Source: Lutimaribacter pacificus
Lineage (GTDB): Bacteria > Pseudomonadota > Alphaproteobacteria > Rhodobacterales > Rhodobacteraceae
NCBI RefSeq assembly: GCF_900142185.1
Contig: NZ_FQZZ01000002.1
Location: forward strand, 1-64,000
Direction: 5' to 3'
Length of the DNA: 64,000 nucleotides
Position numbers and translations under genes: made by a program. How positions within the stretch are numbered: position 1 is the stretch's first letter; each line of letters opens with the position of its first letter. The notes below the pieces were generated by a model. The model was not told where the DNA came from. It searched no databases and saw nothing but the letters and a program-made list of their open reading frames with translations. Positions 9,172 to 17,919 of the stretch are shown piece after piece.

Positions 9172-9990
9172 CTAGAGTACGAAAAGATCCTTCTCCGGCT
9201 GTGAGCCCGGAACGGCGGCGTATTCGCTGAAATCGCGGATGCCCGCCGATGCCAGAGCGTCCTCGTCGAGAAAGAAGTTTCCCGTACATGCCGCTGCGTC
9301 CTGCACAAGGATCGCATGTGCCGCATCGGCCATGATCCGGGGGTGCCGGCATCTGGAGGCTTCCGCGCCGACATGGTTCATGGCCGCGGTGTTGATCAGG
9401 GTCGCGGGCCAGAGGGCGTTGACGGCGATTCCCACATCGCGGAATTCCTCGGCCATGCCGAGCACAGTCATGCTCATTCCGAACTTGGACATGGTGTATC
9501 CGCAATGATCCCCGAACCATTGCGGCACCAGGTTGAGGGGCGGGGACAACACCAGGACATGCGGGTTTTCCGCCCTGACCAGATGGGGATAGCACGCCTG
9601 CGTCATGGCAAAGGTGCCGCGGACATTGACCTGATGCATCAGGTCAAACCGCTTCATCGGCAGTTCCGGGGTCTTGGACAGGTTGATGGCGCTTGCGTTG
9701 TTGATAAGGATGTCGATCCCGCCGAAGGTTTCGACCGCCTGTTCCACGGTGGCGGCGATCGCATCGTCATCGCGCACGTCCAGCACCAGCGGCAGGGCCT
9801 GCCCGCCCGCGTTGCGGATTTCCTCTGCGGCGGAATGGATCGTGCCCTCAAGCTTGGGGTTGGGTGACGACGTCTTTGACGCGACGACGATATTGGCGCC
9901 ATCGCGCGCCGCACGCAGTGCGATTTCGCGTCCGATTCCACGGCTCGCGCCGGTGATAAGGATCGTCTTGCCCTTCAGGGATGCGGTCAT
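9172..9990 (-). CDS. Short-chain dehydrogenase, HSDL2-like
   Basis: 272-residue NAD(P)-dependent SDR. The cofactor loop is TGASRGIG (residues 14-21), the structural NNAS follows, and the active site is the S of VLSPPLN with the tyrosine and lysine of GYTMSK. The VLSPPLN and HCGYTMSKFGMS stretches resemble hydroxysteroid-dehydrogenase-like protein 2. It is transcribed away from the PadR regulator, and the two share a 64-base divergent control region with a perfect-armed palindrome. It is convergent with the fused oxidoreductase gene. Substrate unknown; a hydroxyacyl or alcohol intermediate of the cluster is plausible. Confidence 0.85.
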   Translation of the reverse strand: MTASLKGKTILITGASRGIGREIALRAARDGANIVVASKTSSPNPKLEGTIHSAAEEIRNAGGQALPLVLDVRDDDAIAATVEQAVETFGGIDILINNASAINLSKTPELPMKRFDLMHQVNVRGTFAMTQACYPHLVRAENPHVLVLSPPLNLVPQWFGDHCGYTMSKFGMSMTVLGMAEEFRDVGIAVNALWPATLINTAAMNHVGAEASRCRHPRIMADAAHAILVQDAAACTGNFFLDEDALASAGIRDFSEYAAVPGSQPEKDLFVL

Positions 9991-10025
9991 GTTTTCGTGC
10001 CTCGCGCCGGATGTCTGTCTTGATT

Positions 10026-10054
10026 AGTCCGAATGATATGGTATGATTCGGACT
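10026..10054. promoter_or_regulatory. Palindromic operator between SDR and padR-like gene
   Basis: AGTCCGAAT at 10026-10034 and ATTCGGACT at 10046-10054 are perfect 9-bp arms. Within the 11-base spacer, ATA and TAT are also symmetric, so 24 of 29 positions obey the dyad. It lies in the divergent control region and abuts the ATG at 10055. PadR repressors usually bind such palindromes in their own promoters, so it is the best candidate for the PadR site controlling both genes. Confidence 0.7.
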
Positions 10055-10621
10055 ATGTCAAAGCCAAAGACCACGCTGCCTGCATCCGATCCCATCCGCC
10101 TGAGCCCTGTTTCATACGTGGTGCTGGGCTTGATCCGGCTGCGCGGGCCCTCCACCTCCTATGACCTCAAGCGTGCCGTGGGGCGGTCCATCCAATACTT
10201 CTGGCCGTTCCCGCATTCGCAGCTATACGTCGAACCCAACCGGCTGGCGGATGCGGGCCTGTTGACGCAGGAACAGGAAAGCGACGGCCGCCGGCGCAAG
10301 CTGTTTTCGCTGACGGATGCCGGACGGGACGCCTTGAATGATTGGCTCGGTTCAGCGCCCGAACAGGTCTTTGATCTGCGGGACATGGCGATCATGCAGC
10401 TGTTCTTTGCCGATTTCATGAATGCCGGGCAGTTGACCGAACTGGCCAGGGAACAGGTAAGGTTCCATACCGACCGGATTTCGAGATTCGAAGAGATCGC
10501 GGAAAATACGACGGGCTTCGCCGGTCAGAACCGGATGCTACCGCTGGATCTGGGGCTCAGGATTTCGCAGGCCTGTGTTGAGTTCTGGTCCGAGGTGCTG
10601 GAGAAAAGAGGCGACACATGA
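10055..10621 (+). CDS. PadR family transcriptional regulator
   Basis: 188-residue repressor with the PadR winged helix at the N terminus (about residues 14-90, including TSYDLKRAVG, HSQLYVEPNRL and the RRKLFSLTDAGR wing) and a C-terminal helical dimerisation domain of the Vir_act_alpha_C type. Neither possible start (10043 or 10055) has a ribosome binding site. I chose 10055 because it falls directly after the palindrome; translation may be leaderless. It is divergent from the SDR gene and followed by a Crp/Fnr regulator. PadR members often respond to phenolic or aromatic acids. Confidence 0.85.
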   Translation: MSKPKTTLPASDPIRLSPVSYVVLGLIRLRGPSTSYDLKRAVGRSIQYFWPFPHSQLYVEPNRLADAGLLTQEQESDGRRRKLFSLTDAGRDALNDWLGSAPEQVFDLRDMAIMQLFFADFMNAGQLTELAREQVRFHTDRISRFEEIAENTTGFAGQNRMLPLDLGLRISQACVEFWSEVLEKRGDT

Positions 10622-10683
10622 CACCGCCACGCCGGGCCATGCCTTCGGGCTGCGCCCCGGGACCTGACGCGAGGAGCGAAGGG

Positions 10684-11379
10684 ATGACGCCGGCCACGCA
10701 GTATCGCATGTTCGACCTAGTGCAATGGCTGCCGGCGGACGCCGCCGACGCCTTTGCGCGGCGGGTGAAGCGCCGACAATACCAGGCCGGGCAACTGATC
10801 TATGCGCAGGGCGATGAGGGGGCCGAGATGTATCGGATCGTTTCCGGTCATGTGCGGATGCTTGCCCGGACCGAAGAGGGCCGCGAAGTCGTTTTTTTGC
10901 GGTTCGGCCCCGGCGATTGCTTTGGTGTATCGAGCCTTATCGACGATGCCCCCCGCCCACATACCGCAGAGGCTGCGAGTGCCGTCGAAATGGAGGTGCT
11001 TTCCCGCCGCGATTGCAACGAACTCCGGTCCGAATACCGTGGTTTCGACGCGGGTCTGTTGCAACTGATGTCGCGGATGATGCGATATTCCAGCGGCCTG
11101 TTCCGGGAACTCAGCCTGGGCGGGATCGAGCAGAGAATCGCCCTGCGTATCCTGCAGGGCGTGGAGGCCGCAAGCAAAGCCGCGCCTCGTGATGGCCCCG
11201 GCGAACTGGCGCTGTCACAATCCGAAATCGCACTGATGGTCGGCGCATCGCGTCAGACGGTCAACCGTATCCTGAACCGGATGCAGGACGCTGGCATAAT
11301 CGCGACCGAATACAACAACATAGTCGTAAAGGATATGACGGGGCTGCGCGGATTGGCGGTGTCCGCACCGGACGATTGA
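10684..11379 (+). CDS. Crp/Fnr family transcriptional regulator
   Basis: 231-residue regulator with an N-terminal cyclic-nucleotide-binding fold (YQAGQLIYAQGDEGAEMYRIVSG, FGPGDCFGVSSL) and a C-terminal helix-turn-helix (SQSEIALMVGASRQTVNRILNRM). It lacks the N-terminal cysteine set of oxygen-sensing FNR, so it is more like a Crp-type sensor. The ATG at 10684 is chosen because GGAG and GAAGGG lie in front; a frame from 10618 would overlap padR by four bases but has no such signal. It may act on the catabolic cluster. The ligand is unknown. Confidence 0.85.
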   Translation: MTPATQYRMFDLVQWLPADAADAFARRVKRRQYQAGQLIYAQGDEGAEMYRIVSGHVRMLARTEEGREVVFLRFGPGDCFGVSSLIDDAPRPHTAEAASAVEMEVLSRRDCNELRSEYRGFDAGLLQLMSRMMRYSSGLFRELSLGGIEQRIALRILQGVEAASKAAPRDGPGELALSQSEIALMVGASRQTVNRILNRMQDAGIIATEYNNIVVKDMTGLRGLAVSAPDD

Positions 11380-11710
11380 GGGCGTCCGTTCCGGCCGATC
11401 CGGTTCGGTTTTGCCTGGGACTCCGGGTCGTCTTGACCGGGTTCCCCGAGAGCGGCATGATCGCTTCGCCGTTCGGGAAGGAGCTGTTTGCGATCAAATG
11501 TGTGGTATGGGGCATGGCCCCGCTTTAAGTGGTTTCTGCCGTCGACATCCGGCACGTATTATCAGGCCATTCGTCGATACGATGATTGCGATTGAGGACA
11601 TTCCGACTGTTCCCGGACCGAACTGGCGCCATCCGGGTGGATGACCGGATACTGGTTGCACAAGACTGTCACTTTCCATCCGGCCGGTTTTGCCCCGGGG
11701 AGGAGCAAGG
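11380..11710. other. Intergenic stretch before the AraC-type gene
   Basis: About 330 bases with noticeably lower GC than the genes on the right of the window. No open frame here has both a ribosome binding site and protein-like composition. It presumably holds the promoter of the AraC-type gene, whose GGGGAGGAG ribosome binding site is at the right end. I saw no clear terminator or palindrome. Confidence 0.45.
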
Positions 11711-12526
11711 ATGAACACACAGCCCATGATAATGGTTGCGCCCGACAGGGTCCTGCATGTTTGCAGGCTTGGTTCGCGGCTCGATTACCGCGTTATCGGG
11801 GCGCATGTCATATATGTCGGGCTTGAGGAGGAAATCACCGTTTATCAGCCCGACGGTTCCTCGACGAGATCGCGCGTAATCTCGGTCAAACCGTATCAGC
11901 GGCATCGCATCGCCGCTGGCAGGCAATACGTGAAAACGATCCTGGTTGAGCCGGAAACCGCAACCGAGCGGTGCCTCGACGATCTGCACGACACCATCGG
12001 CGACACAACGCTGGTCGAGCCGCTTTTGGCCGGATTGCTTGATCCCAATCCCCTCAGGCGGGCATTTTCCTGCGAGTCCACAGCCCCGATCACCAAGCAC
12101 GAATTCGACCGCCTGAATTTCGGGTACGAACTGGAGTCCAGAGAGATGGACGAGCGGATCGAAGTCGCCACCAAGATGCTCCGGGACAGTATCGGCGACG
12201 CAATCCTGACCGACGATTGTGCCGAGGAATTTTCAATCTCAAGCTCCAGGTTCCGTCGCCTGTTCGTAGGCGATACCGGCGTTCAATTTCGGAAATACAG
12301 AATGTGGAGACGCGCCCGGGCGTATCTTGAGCAGGTGCTCTCCATGTCCTCGCTGACGGAAATCGCGCTGGATCTGGGATATCCCGATTCCACGCATTTC
12401 AGCCGCTCGATCCGTTCCACATACGGTTTGCCGCCGCGCGAGATGAAGACCAGAATGCAGGGGTCCGATTTCCTGATTTCGAACGAGCGCAGCCGGTCCG
12501 TCCGGCTTTACGACCACAGCCGCTGA
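11711..12526 (+). CDS. AraC family transcriptional regulator
   Basis: 271-residue protein. The C-terminal third carries the double helix-turn-helix of AraC regulators (SISSSRFRRLF, GVQFRKYRMWRRA, then LTEIALDLGYPDSTHFSRSIRSTYGLPPREM). The N-terminal part (about 1-165) does not match a ligand domain I know well but resembles a short cupin-like sensor. The start ATG 11711 is set by GGGGAGGAG. It lies directly upstream of, and points toward, the FadB-like/thiolase genes, so activation of that operon is a reasonable inference. Codon use is less GC-rich than in the core genes at 50-62 kb. Confidence 0.85.
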   Translation: MNTQPMIMVAPDRVLHVCRLGSRLDYRVIGAHVIYVGLEEEITVYQPDGSSTRSRVISVKPYQRHRIAAGRQYVKTILVEPETATERCLDDLHDTIGDTTLVEPLLAGLLDPNPLRRAFSCESTAPITKHEFDRLNFGYELESREMDERIEVATKMLRDSIGDAILTDDCAEEFSISSSRFRRLFVGDTGVQFRKYRMWRRARAYLEQVLSMSSLTEIALDLGYPDSTHFSRSIRSTYGLPPREMKTRMQGSDFLISNERSRSVRLYDHSR

Positions 12527-12684
12527 GATCTGCGGGGCTGACCCTCGTTCCGGTATCGCGTCGGTGTCATGGCTCGTGGGCATGAGGCAACAGCGCAGGA
12601 AATATCTCCGCGCATAGTGCCGTTCGACGCAAGATTGTCTGAAACGGACGACGTATGCATCCTCCAACGATCGAGGAGGAGTCC

Positions 12685-14814
12685 ATGGGCAAACTGGTAA
12701 GCATTTCGACGCGCGACAACGTCGTGATCCTTGAAATCGACAATCCGCCGGTCAACGCATTGTCACGGCAGCTTATCGAAGAGCTTTCCCGGCAGGTGGA
12801 TGCTTTCCTCGATATGCCGGATGCGCTGGGGCTGGTCATCCATGGCGCGGGCAGGACATTCGTCGCAGGCGGGGATATCGCTGATTTCGAGCGCCCCGAT
12901 TTTTCCCCTAAGCGGCTGAACGACACCCTCCTCCGGCTTGAGGGCAGTTTGCGCCCCGTTGTTGCCCTGGTGCACGGGACCGTCCTCGGCGGTGGGCTGG
13001 AGCTTGCGATGGCGTGCCATCACCGCATCGCCGCCACCGGGACCAGGTTCGGAATGCCCGAGATCAATCTCGGCCTGATCCCCGGATCGCACGGCACCCA
13101 GCGATTGCCGCGCCTTGTGGGGCTGGGGCCGGCGGCGGACATGATCGCAACAGGCAAGATGATCGGCGTTGAACAGGGGCAATCGCTTGGCCTTATCGAC
13201 GCGGTGTCAGGGAAGGACGACCTGCTGTCGGCCGGGGTGGCGGCCGTAAAGAAACTGGCGGGCGCAGAGCCACGCCGGACATCCGCCCTGAACGTGGCTG
13301 CGACCGGTGCGGACGACCTGTCGTCGCTTGAGGCGAAGGTGGCGGCCAGCCCCGGCCAGCCGGCCTATGACGCTGCGCTGAAATCCATGATCGCGGCACG
13401 GGACATGGGTTTTGCCGACGGCATCGGGGTCGAGGCAGAGCTTTTCGCCGACCTTGTCAAATCTCCGGCGTCCCGCGCGCTGCGGTATCAGTTCTTCGCG
13501 GAGCGGACGGCCATGAAGATTCCCGGGCTTGGCGATGTCTCGCCGCGTGCGGTGGAAACGGTGGGCGTTCTCGGCATCGGGACGATGGGTGCCGGTATCG
13601 CCCTGGCCGCGGCGCTGGCCGGTTTTCCGGTCACCCTGGTCGAGGTCGATCAGGCGGCGCTCGATCGCGGGATGAACAGGGTTCAGGATACGATCGGTGG
13701 CATGGTCAAGCGCGGGCGCCTCGGTGAGGCCGAGGCCGCGGCCTGCCGGGCGCGCATGACGGGCGCGGTCGGTCTTGAGGCGCTGGGCAAGGTCGATCTG
13801 GTGATCGAAGCGGTGTTCGAGGATATGCAGCTGAAATGCGACATCGCGGCGTCGCTTGGGAATACCTGCAAGCCCGGTGCGATCATTGCGACCAACACCT
13901 CGACACTGGATGTGGACGTGATCGCCGGCAAGACCGGGCGCGCGGGCGATGTGGTCGGAACACATTTCTTCTCGCCCGCGCATATCATGAAACTGCTCGA
14001 AGTGGTGCGCGGCGACAAAACCGCCCCGGACGTGCTGAAGGCGATCCTCGCATTCGCCCGGAAGATCGGGAAAACCGTGGTCGTCAGCGGCGTCTGCTAT
14101 GGTTTTATCGGCAACCGCATGGCCGAGGTCTATATGCGCGAAAGCGAGCGGATGCAGCTTGAAGGGGCGACGCCCGGCGATATCGACAATGTGGCCGAAG
14201 ACCCCGGTACCTGGGGCATGGCCATGGGGCCAAGCCGGATGCTGGACATGGCCGGCGTCGATGTCGGTGCACGCACGGTGATCGAATGGATCAAGTCGGG
14301 CGAAGGGCCGCAGGACCCCTCTTACCGCATTCTCTGCCGCGAGATGTTTGCCGCCGACCTTCACGGCCAGAAGACCGGGCAGGGCTACTATCGGTACGAG
14401 GGACGCAAGGCCCTGCCGAACCCCGCTACGCATGACCTTGCCCGCGATCTGGCCGGGAAATACGGCGTGGACCGCCGCGATGCCCTGAGCCGGGAAGAGA
14501 TCCTGGAGCGGCTGCTTTTCCCCATGGTGAACGAGGCGGCGCGGATACTGGAGGAAGGTATCGCCTATCGCGGCGCGGATATAGATGTGGTCTGGACCAA
14601 CGGCTACGGCTTTCCGCGCTGGCGCGGCGGGCCTCTTTTCATGGCCGACGAGATCGGGCTGCAAAAGGTGGTCGACCGCATGGATTACTACGCCCGGGAA
14701 ACGGGCAATGCCTGGGGCTACTGGGATGTCTCCCCGCTTTTGCGGCGGCTCGCCAGCGAAGGCGGCCGCCTGAGCGATTGGGAAAACGGAAACGGAAACG
14801 AAGGAACCCCCTGA
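12685..14814 (+). CDS. Bifunctional enoyl-CoA hydratase / 3-hydroxyacyl-CoA dehydrogenase
   Basis: 709-residue FadB/FadJ-type enzyme. Residues 1 to about 190 form a crotonase domain with the oxyanion segment ([20 protein letters not shown]) and [19 protein letters not shown] with the catalytic glutamate. From about 293 an NAD-binding 3-hydroxyacyl-CoA dehydrogenase domain begins ([11 protein letters not shown]), followed by [13 protein letters not shown] and [17 protein letters not shown], then two C-terminal dehydrogenase repeats. The start at 12685 follows GAGGAGGAG. It overlaps the thiolase gene by one base. It would hydrate and oxidise an enoyl-CoA intermediate. The PaaH/FadJ distinction cannot be made from sequence alone. 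Confidence 0.88.
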   Translation: MGKLVSISTRDNVVILEIDNPPVNALSRQLIEELSRQVDAFLDMPDALGLVIHGAGRTFVAGGDIADFERPDFSPKRLNDTLLRLEGSLRPVVALVHGTVLGGGLELAMACHHRIAATGTRFGMPEINLGLIPGSHGTQRLPRLVGLGPAADMIATGKMIGVEQGQSLGLIDAVSGKDDLLSAGVAAVKKLAGAEPRRTSALNVAATGADDLSSLEAKVAASPGQPAYDAALKSMIAARDMGFADGIGVEAELFADLVKSPASRALRYQFFAERTAMKIPGLGDVSPRAVETVGVLGIGTMGAGIALAAALAGFPVTLVEVDQAALDRGMNRVQDTIGGMVKRGRLGEAEAAACRARMTGAVGLEALGKVDLVIEAVFEDMQLKCDIAASLGNTCKPGAIIATNTSTLDVDVIAGKTGRAGDVVGTHFFSPAHIMKLLEVVRGDKTAPDVLKAILAFARKIGKTVVVSGVCYGFIGNRMAEVYMRESERMQLEGATPGDIDNVAEDPGTWGMAMGPSRMLDMAGVDVGARTVIEWIKSGEGPQDPSYRILCREMFAADLHGQKTGQGYYRYEGRKALPNPATHDLARDLAGKYGVDRRDALSREEILERLLFPMVNEAARILEEGIAYRGADIDVVWTNGYGFPRWRGGPLFMADEIGLQKVVDRMDYYARETGNAWGYWDVSPLLRRLASEGGRLSDWENGNGNEGTP

Positions 14815-16001
14815 TGAGAGACGCTGTCGTCGTAAGCACCGCCAGAACCGGCATCGGCAAGGCCTATCGCGGTGCGCTGAACATGACCAAATCGCCAAGC
14901 CTGACCGGGTTCGTCCTGTCCCACGCGGCCGAGCGGGCCGGCGTCGACCCGGCCGAGATCGAGGATTGCGTTCTGGGCACGGTGCTGGCCGCGGGCACCG
15001 CCGGGATGAACCTGGCGCGCAATGGCGTGTTTGCGGCGGGGCTGCCGGTAAGCGTTGCCGCGCAAACCATGGACCGGCAATGCGCCTCGGGCCTGATGGC
15101 CATCGCAACTGCCGCCAAGCAGGTTATCGTCGACGGGATGGACGTGGTGCTGGCCGGCGGGCAGGAAAACATCTCGGCGGTGCAGGCACCCTATTTCGAC
15201 TGGGTGCAGAAAGACGCCGATCCCAACGTGATCGCAAAGGTTCCCGGCGCCTATATGCCGATGCTGAAGACGGCGGAAACGGTCGCCGAACGGTACGGAA
15301 TCACCCGCGAGGCACAGGATCTGTACGCGCTGGAATCGCAGCAACGCACCGCCCGCGCGCAGGAGCAGGGCCTGTTCGACGATGAAATCGTGCCCTTGAC
15401 CACGACCATGGCGGTAAAGGACCGTGACACCGGCGAAATCTCCGAGGTCGAGGTCACATTGTCCAAAGACGAAGGGAACCGCCCCCAGACCACTTTGGAA
15501 AGCCTGTCCGCGCTCAACCCCGTTCTCGAAGGCGGTTCGGTAACGGCGGGAAATGCCTCGCAACTGTCCGATGGCGCCTCGGCCTGCGTGATCATGGAGG
15601 CAGGGGTTGCCGCACGACGCGGTCTTGCGCCCCTGGGTATCTATCGGGGCATGGCAGTGGCCGGTTGCGAACCCGACGAGATGGGGATCGGCCCGGTCCA
15701 CGCCATCCCCAAGCTGCTGAAGCAGAACGGGCTGACCGTCGACGATATCGGCGTGTGGGAACTGAACGAGGCCTTTGCCTGCCAGGCAGTCTATTGCCGC
15801 GATTTCCTTGGCATCGACCCTGCGCGCTACAACCCGAACGGCGGCGGGATCTCGGTCGGGCATCCCTATGGCATGACGGGTGCACGGCTGGTCGGTCACG
15901 CGCTTCTGGAGGGGCGGCGGCGCAGGGAAAAATACGTCGTCGTAACGATGTGCGTGGGCGGTGGCATGGGCGCGGCGGCCCTGTTCGAAACCGCGCTTTG
16001 A
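14814..16001 (+). CDS. Acetyl-CoA acyltransferase (thiolase)
   Basis: 395-residue thiolase that cleaves a 3-oxoacyl-CoA with CoA to give acetyl-CoA. Catalytic residues are visible: nucleophile C90 (DRQCASG), H350 ([11 protein letters not shown]) and C380 (TMCVGGGMG). The length is typical for degradative thiolases, and [13 protein letters not shown] is present before the histidine. The start at 14814 shares a base with the stop of the bifunctional gene (TGATG), so the two are translated together. A 20-base palindrome follows twelve bases after the stop. Confidence 0.9.
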   Translation: MRDAVVVSTARTGIGKAYRGALNMTKSPSLTGFVLSHAAERAGVDPAEIEDCVLGTVLAAGTAGMNLARNGVFAAGLPVSVAAQTMDRQCASGLMAIATAAKQVIVDGMDVVLAGGQENISAVQAPYFDWVQKDADPNVIAKVPGAYMPMLKTAETVAERYGITREAQDLYALESQQRTARAQEQGLFDDEIVPLTTTMAVKDRDTGEISEVEVTLSKDEGNRPQTTLESLSALNPVLEGGSVTAGNASQLSDGASACVIMEAGVAARRGLAPLGIYRGMAVAGCEPDEMGIGPVHAIPKLLKQNGLTVDDIGVWELNEAFACQAVYCRDFLGIDPARYNPNGGGISVGHPYGMTGARLVGHALLEGRRRREKYVVVTMCVGGGMGAAALFETAL

Positions 16002-16012
16002 CGGAGCGACGA

Positions 16013-16032
16013 CAACGGATGGACATCCGTTG
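16013..16032. promoter_or_regulatory. Perfect palindrome after the thiolase gene
   Basis: CAACGGATG and CATCCGTTG are 9-bp arms around only two bases (GA). As RNA it would fold with a small loop but has no T-tract after it; as DNA it is a near-perfect dyad suited to a dimeric regulator. It lies 115 bases upstream of the acyl-CoA ligase start, so it may be either a weak terminator or an operator for the ligase gene. Confidence 0.45.
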
Positions 16033-16146
16033 AAACCGCAGGGGCGGCAACTGGGAAACCGGCCGCTGCCCCCGCGGCACAAGCGATAAGACAGGCGTTC
16101 CGCTATCCTGAACGGGACGCGAAGGAACCGGGTGGAGGATTGCGTT

Positions 16147-17715
16147 GTGAAGATCGGCAAGGACGATATCAGAAGAGAACTTCACTTCTCCGACAGGGTC
16201 ATCAAGTGTTTCGCGGATCGCCCGCAGCGTATCATGGACGCGCTCGAATCCGTCATCGACCGGCATTCGGATAAGACCGCGCTGGTGGATGGCGAAAAGC
16301 GTCTGAGCTATGGCCAGCTGGGTGAGCGTGTTTCGGTGCTGGCGGGGCAGATTCGGACATTGGGGTTGGCGCAGGGCGATCGGGTCGGCATCGTGATCCC
16401 GAACCGTGTGGAGTTCGTCGTCACGCTGTTGGCCATCTGGCGGCTCGGCGCCGTGCCGGTGCCCGTCAACACCCGCGAGGCCGGGCCCGAAACGGCTTAT
16501 ATCCTTGAGGATTGCAAGGCGACCGGCCTGATCTATGACCGGGACTATCCTCACGCGATTCCGCCGGACGAGGCGACGCCTTCGCTGTCCTGGCGTCTGA
16601 CCGTCGACGATTTCCGCGACACGGTCGACGCGCCGGTCCGCGCCTCGCCGAAGGATGGCATTTCCGAGGATGACCTGGCCTGTATCCTTTATACGTCGGG
16701 CACGACGGGCCATCCGAAGGGTGCGATGCTGTCGCATCTCGGCATCATCCATTCGATGCTGCATTACACGCACCATCTGGGCCTTGGGCCCGACGACAAT
16801 GCGCTTCTGGTCGTGCCCGCCACCCATATCACGGGGCTGATCGGGCTTGTCATGGCATCGCTCGGGGTCGGCGCGAAGCTGGTGATGATGCAGGTCTTTC
16901 AGACCGGCGAGGTCATGCAGATCGCCGCGCAGGAACGCATGACCTATTCGATCATGGTGCCCGCCATGTATAATCTGTTGTTGTTGCGAGAGGATTTTTC
17001 GAAACACGACCTGTCCGACTGGCGGGTGGGGGCCTATGGCGGTGCTGTCATGCCGCTGGATACGATCGAAAAACTTGCCGCTTTCCTTCCGGGGCTGAAC
17101 CTCGTCAACGCCTATGGCGCGACCGAAACGACCTCGCCCACCAGCTTCGTGCCGCTGGGGTCGGATTCCTCGGTCTTCAACACGATCGGCAAACCGGTCG
17201 CCTGCGCCGAGGTGATCGTCATGAACGACGAGGGCCACGAATGCGCCCCCGGCGAAGAGGGCGAGTTCTGGATACGCGGCCCGATGGTCATATCCGGTTA
17301 CTGGAACCGGCCCGACGTCAACGCATCCGATTTCGTCAGCGGCTTCTGGCGCTCGGGGGATCTGGGCGAGATCACCGAAGACGGCTTCATGCGTATCCAC
17401 GACCGGATAAAGGATCTGGTCAATCGCGGCGGCTACAAGATCTTCAGCAGCGAGGTTGAGAATGTCCTGATGACGCATGACAACGTTGTCGAGGTGGCCG
17501 TTGTCCCGCGCCCCTGTCCGGTTCTGGGAGAGCGTGTCCACGCCTTCGTCCACGTGAAAACGCCGATGAACAGCCCCGACGAACTGATCGCCCTCTGTGC
17601 TGCGGAACTGTCGGACTACAAGGTGCCCGAAACCTTCACCCTGACGGATGAGCCCCTGCCGCGAAACGCCAACGGGAAGGTTCTCAAGCGCAAGCTGCGC
17701 GAAAGCCTGACCTGA
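16147..17715 (+). CDS. Acyl-CoA synthetase (AMP-forming)
   Basis: 522-residue member of the adenylate-forming family that activates a carboxylic acid with ATP and CoA. It has the phosphate-binding motif ILYTSGTTGHPKGAM, the AYGATETTSP motif, SGDLGEI, and the C-terminal lysine segment NGKVLKRKLRE. A GTG at 16147 is chosen because GGAGG lies eight bases upstream; an in-frame GTG at 16132 would place that signal inside the gene. It is followed by a small ORF and an acyl-CoA dehydrogenase, so ligase and dehydrogenase probably act in sequence on the same acid. Substrate specificity is unknown. Confidence 0.87.
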   Translation: MKIGKDDIRRELHFSDRVIKCFADRPQRIMDALESVIDRHSDKTALVDGEKRLSYGQLGERVSVLAGQIRTLGLAQGDRVGIVIPNRVEFVVTLLAIWRLGAVPVPVNTREAGPETAYILEDCKATGLIYDRDYPHAIPPDEATPSLSWRLTVDDFRDTVDAPVRASPKDGISEDDLACILYTSGTTGHPKGAMLSHLGIIHSMLHYTHHLGLGPDDNALLVVPATHITGLIGLVMASLGVGAKLVMMQVFQTGEVMQIAAQERMTYSIMVPAMYNLLLLREDFSKHDLSDWRVGAYGGAVMPLDTIEKLAAFLPGLNLVNAYGATETTSPTSFVPLGSDSSVFNTIGKPVACAEVIVMNDEGHECAPGEEGEFWIRGPMVISGYWNRPDVNASDFVSGFWRSGDLGEITEDGFMRIHDRIKDLVNRGGYKIFSSEVENVLMTHDNVVEVAVVPRPCPVLGERVHAFVHVKTPMNSPDELIALCAAELSDYKVPETFTLTDEPLPRNANGKVLKRKLRESLT

Positions 17716-17751
17716 ACCGGCCCGTCCCGAGTGAAACATACGAGCGACAGC

Positions 17752-17916
17752 ATGTCCGACCCGACCCCCTCCGACCCGCTGATCCAGGTGGCGCCCACCG
17801 AACAGGGCCTGCGTACCTGCCTGATCATGCTGAACGACGTTGCCCCGGCTGACCCCCTTGAGGCCAAGACGCTCAGGCAGGCGCGACAGATGACAATTTC
17901 CGCGAAAGGACTCTGA
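17752..17916 (+). CDS. Small hypothetical protein between ligase and dehydrogenase
   Basis: A 54-codon frame (61 if the upstream GTG at 17731 is used) fills the gap between the ligase and the dehydrogenase and stops three bases before the next ATG. Third codon positions are mostly G or C, as in real genes nearby. The ribosome binding site is weak (GAGCGA). The product is not hydrophobic and starts MSDPTPSDPLIQVAP. I recognise no family. It could be a small accessory protein or the remnant of a larger gene. Confidence 0.45.
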   Translation: MSDPTPSDPLIQVAPTEQGLRTCLIMLNDVAPADPLEAKTLRQARQMTISAKGL

Positions 17917-17919
17917 GCG

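Noticed and set aside
10684-11379. Crp/Fnr protein as an oxygen-sensing FNR that would bind the box at 19727
   Set aside because: It lacks the N-terminal cysteine cluster needed for a 4Fe-4S centre, and its recognition helix (SRQTVNR) is not the FNR type.
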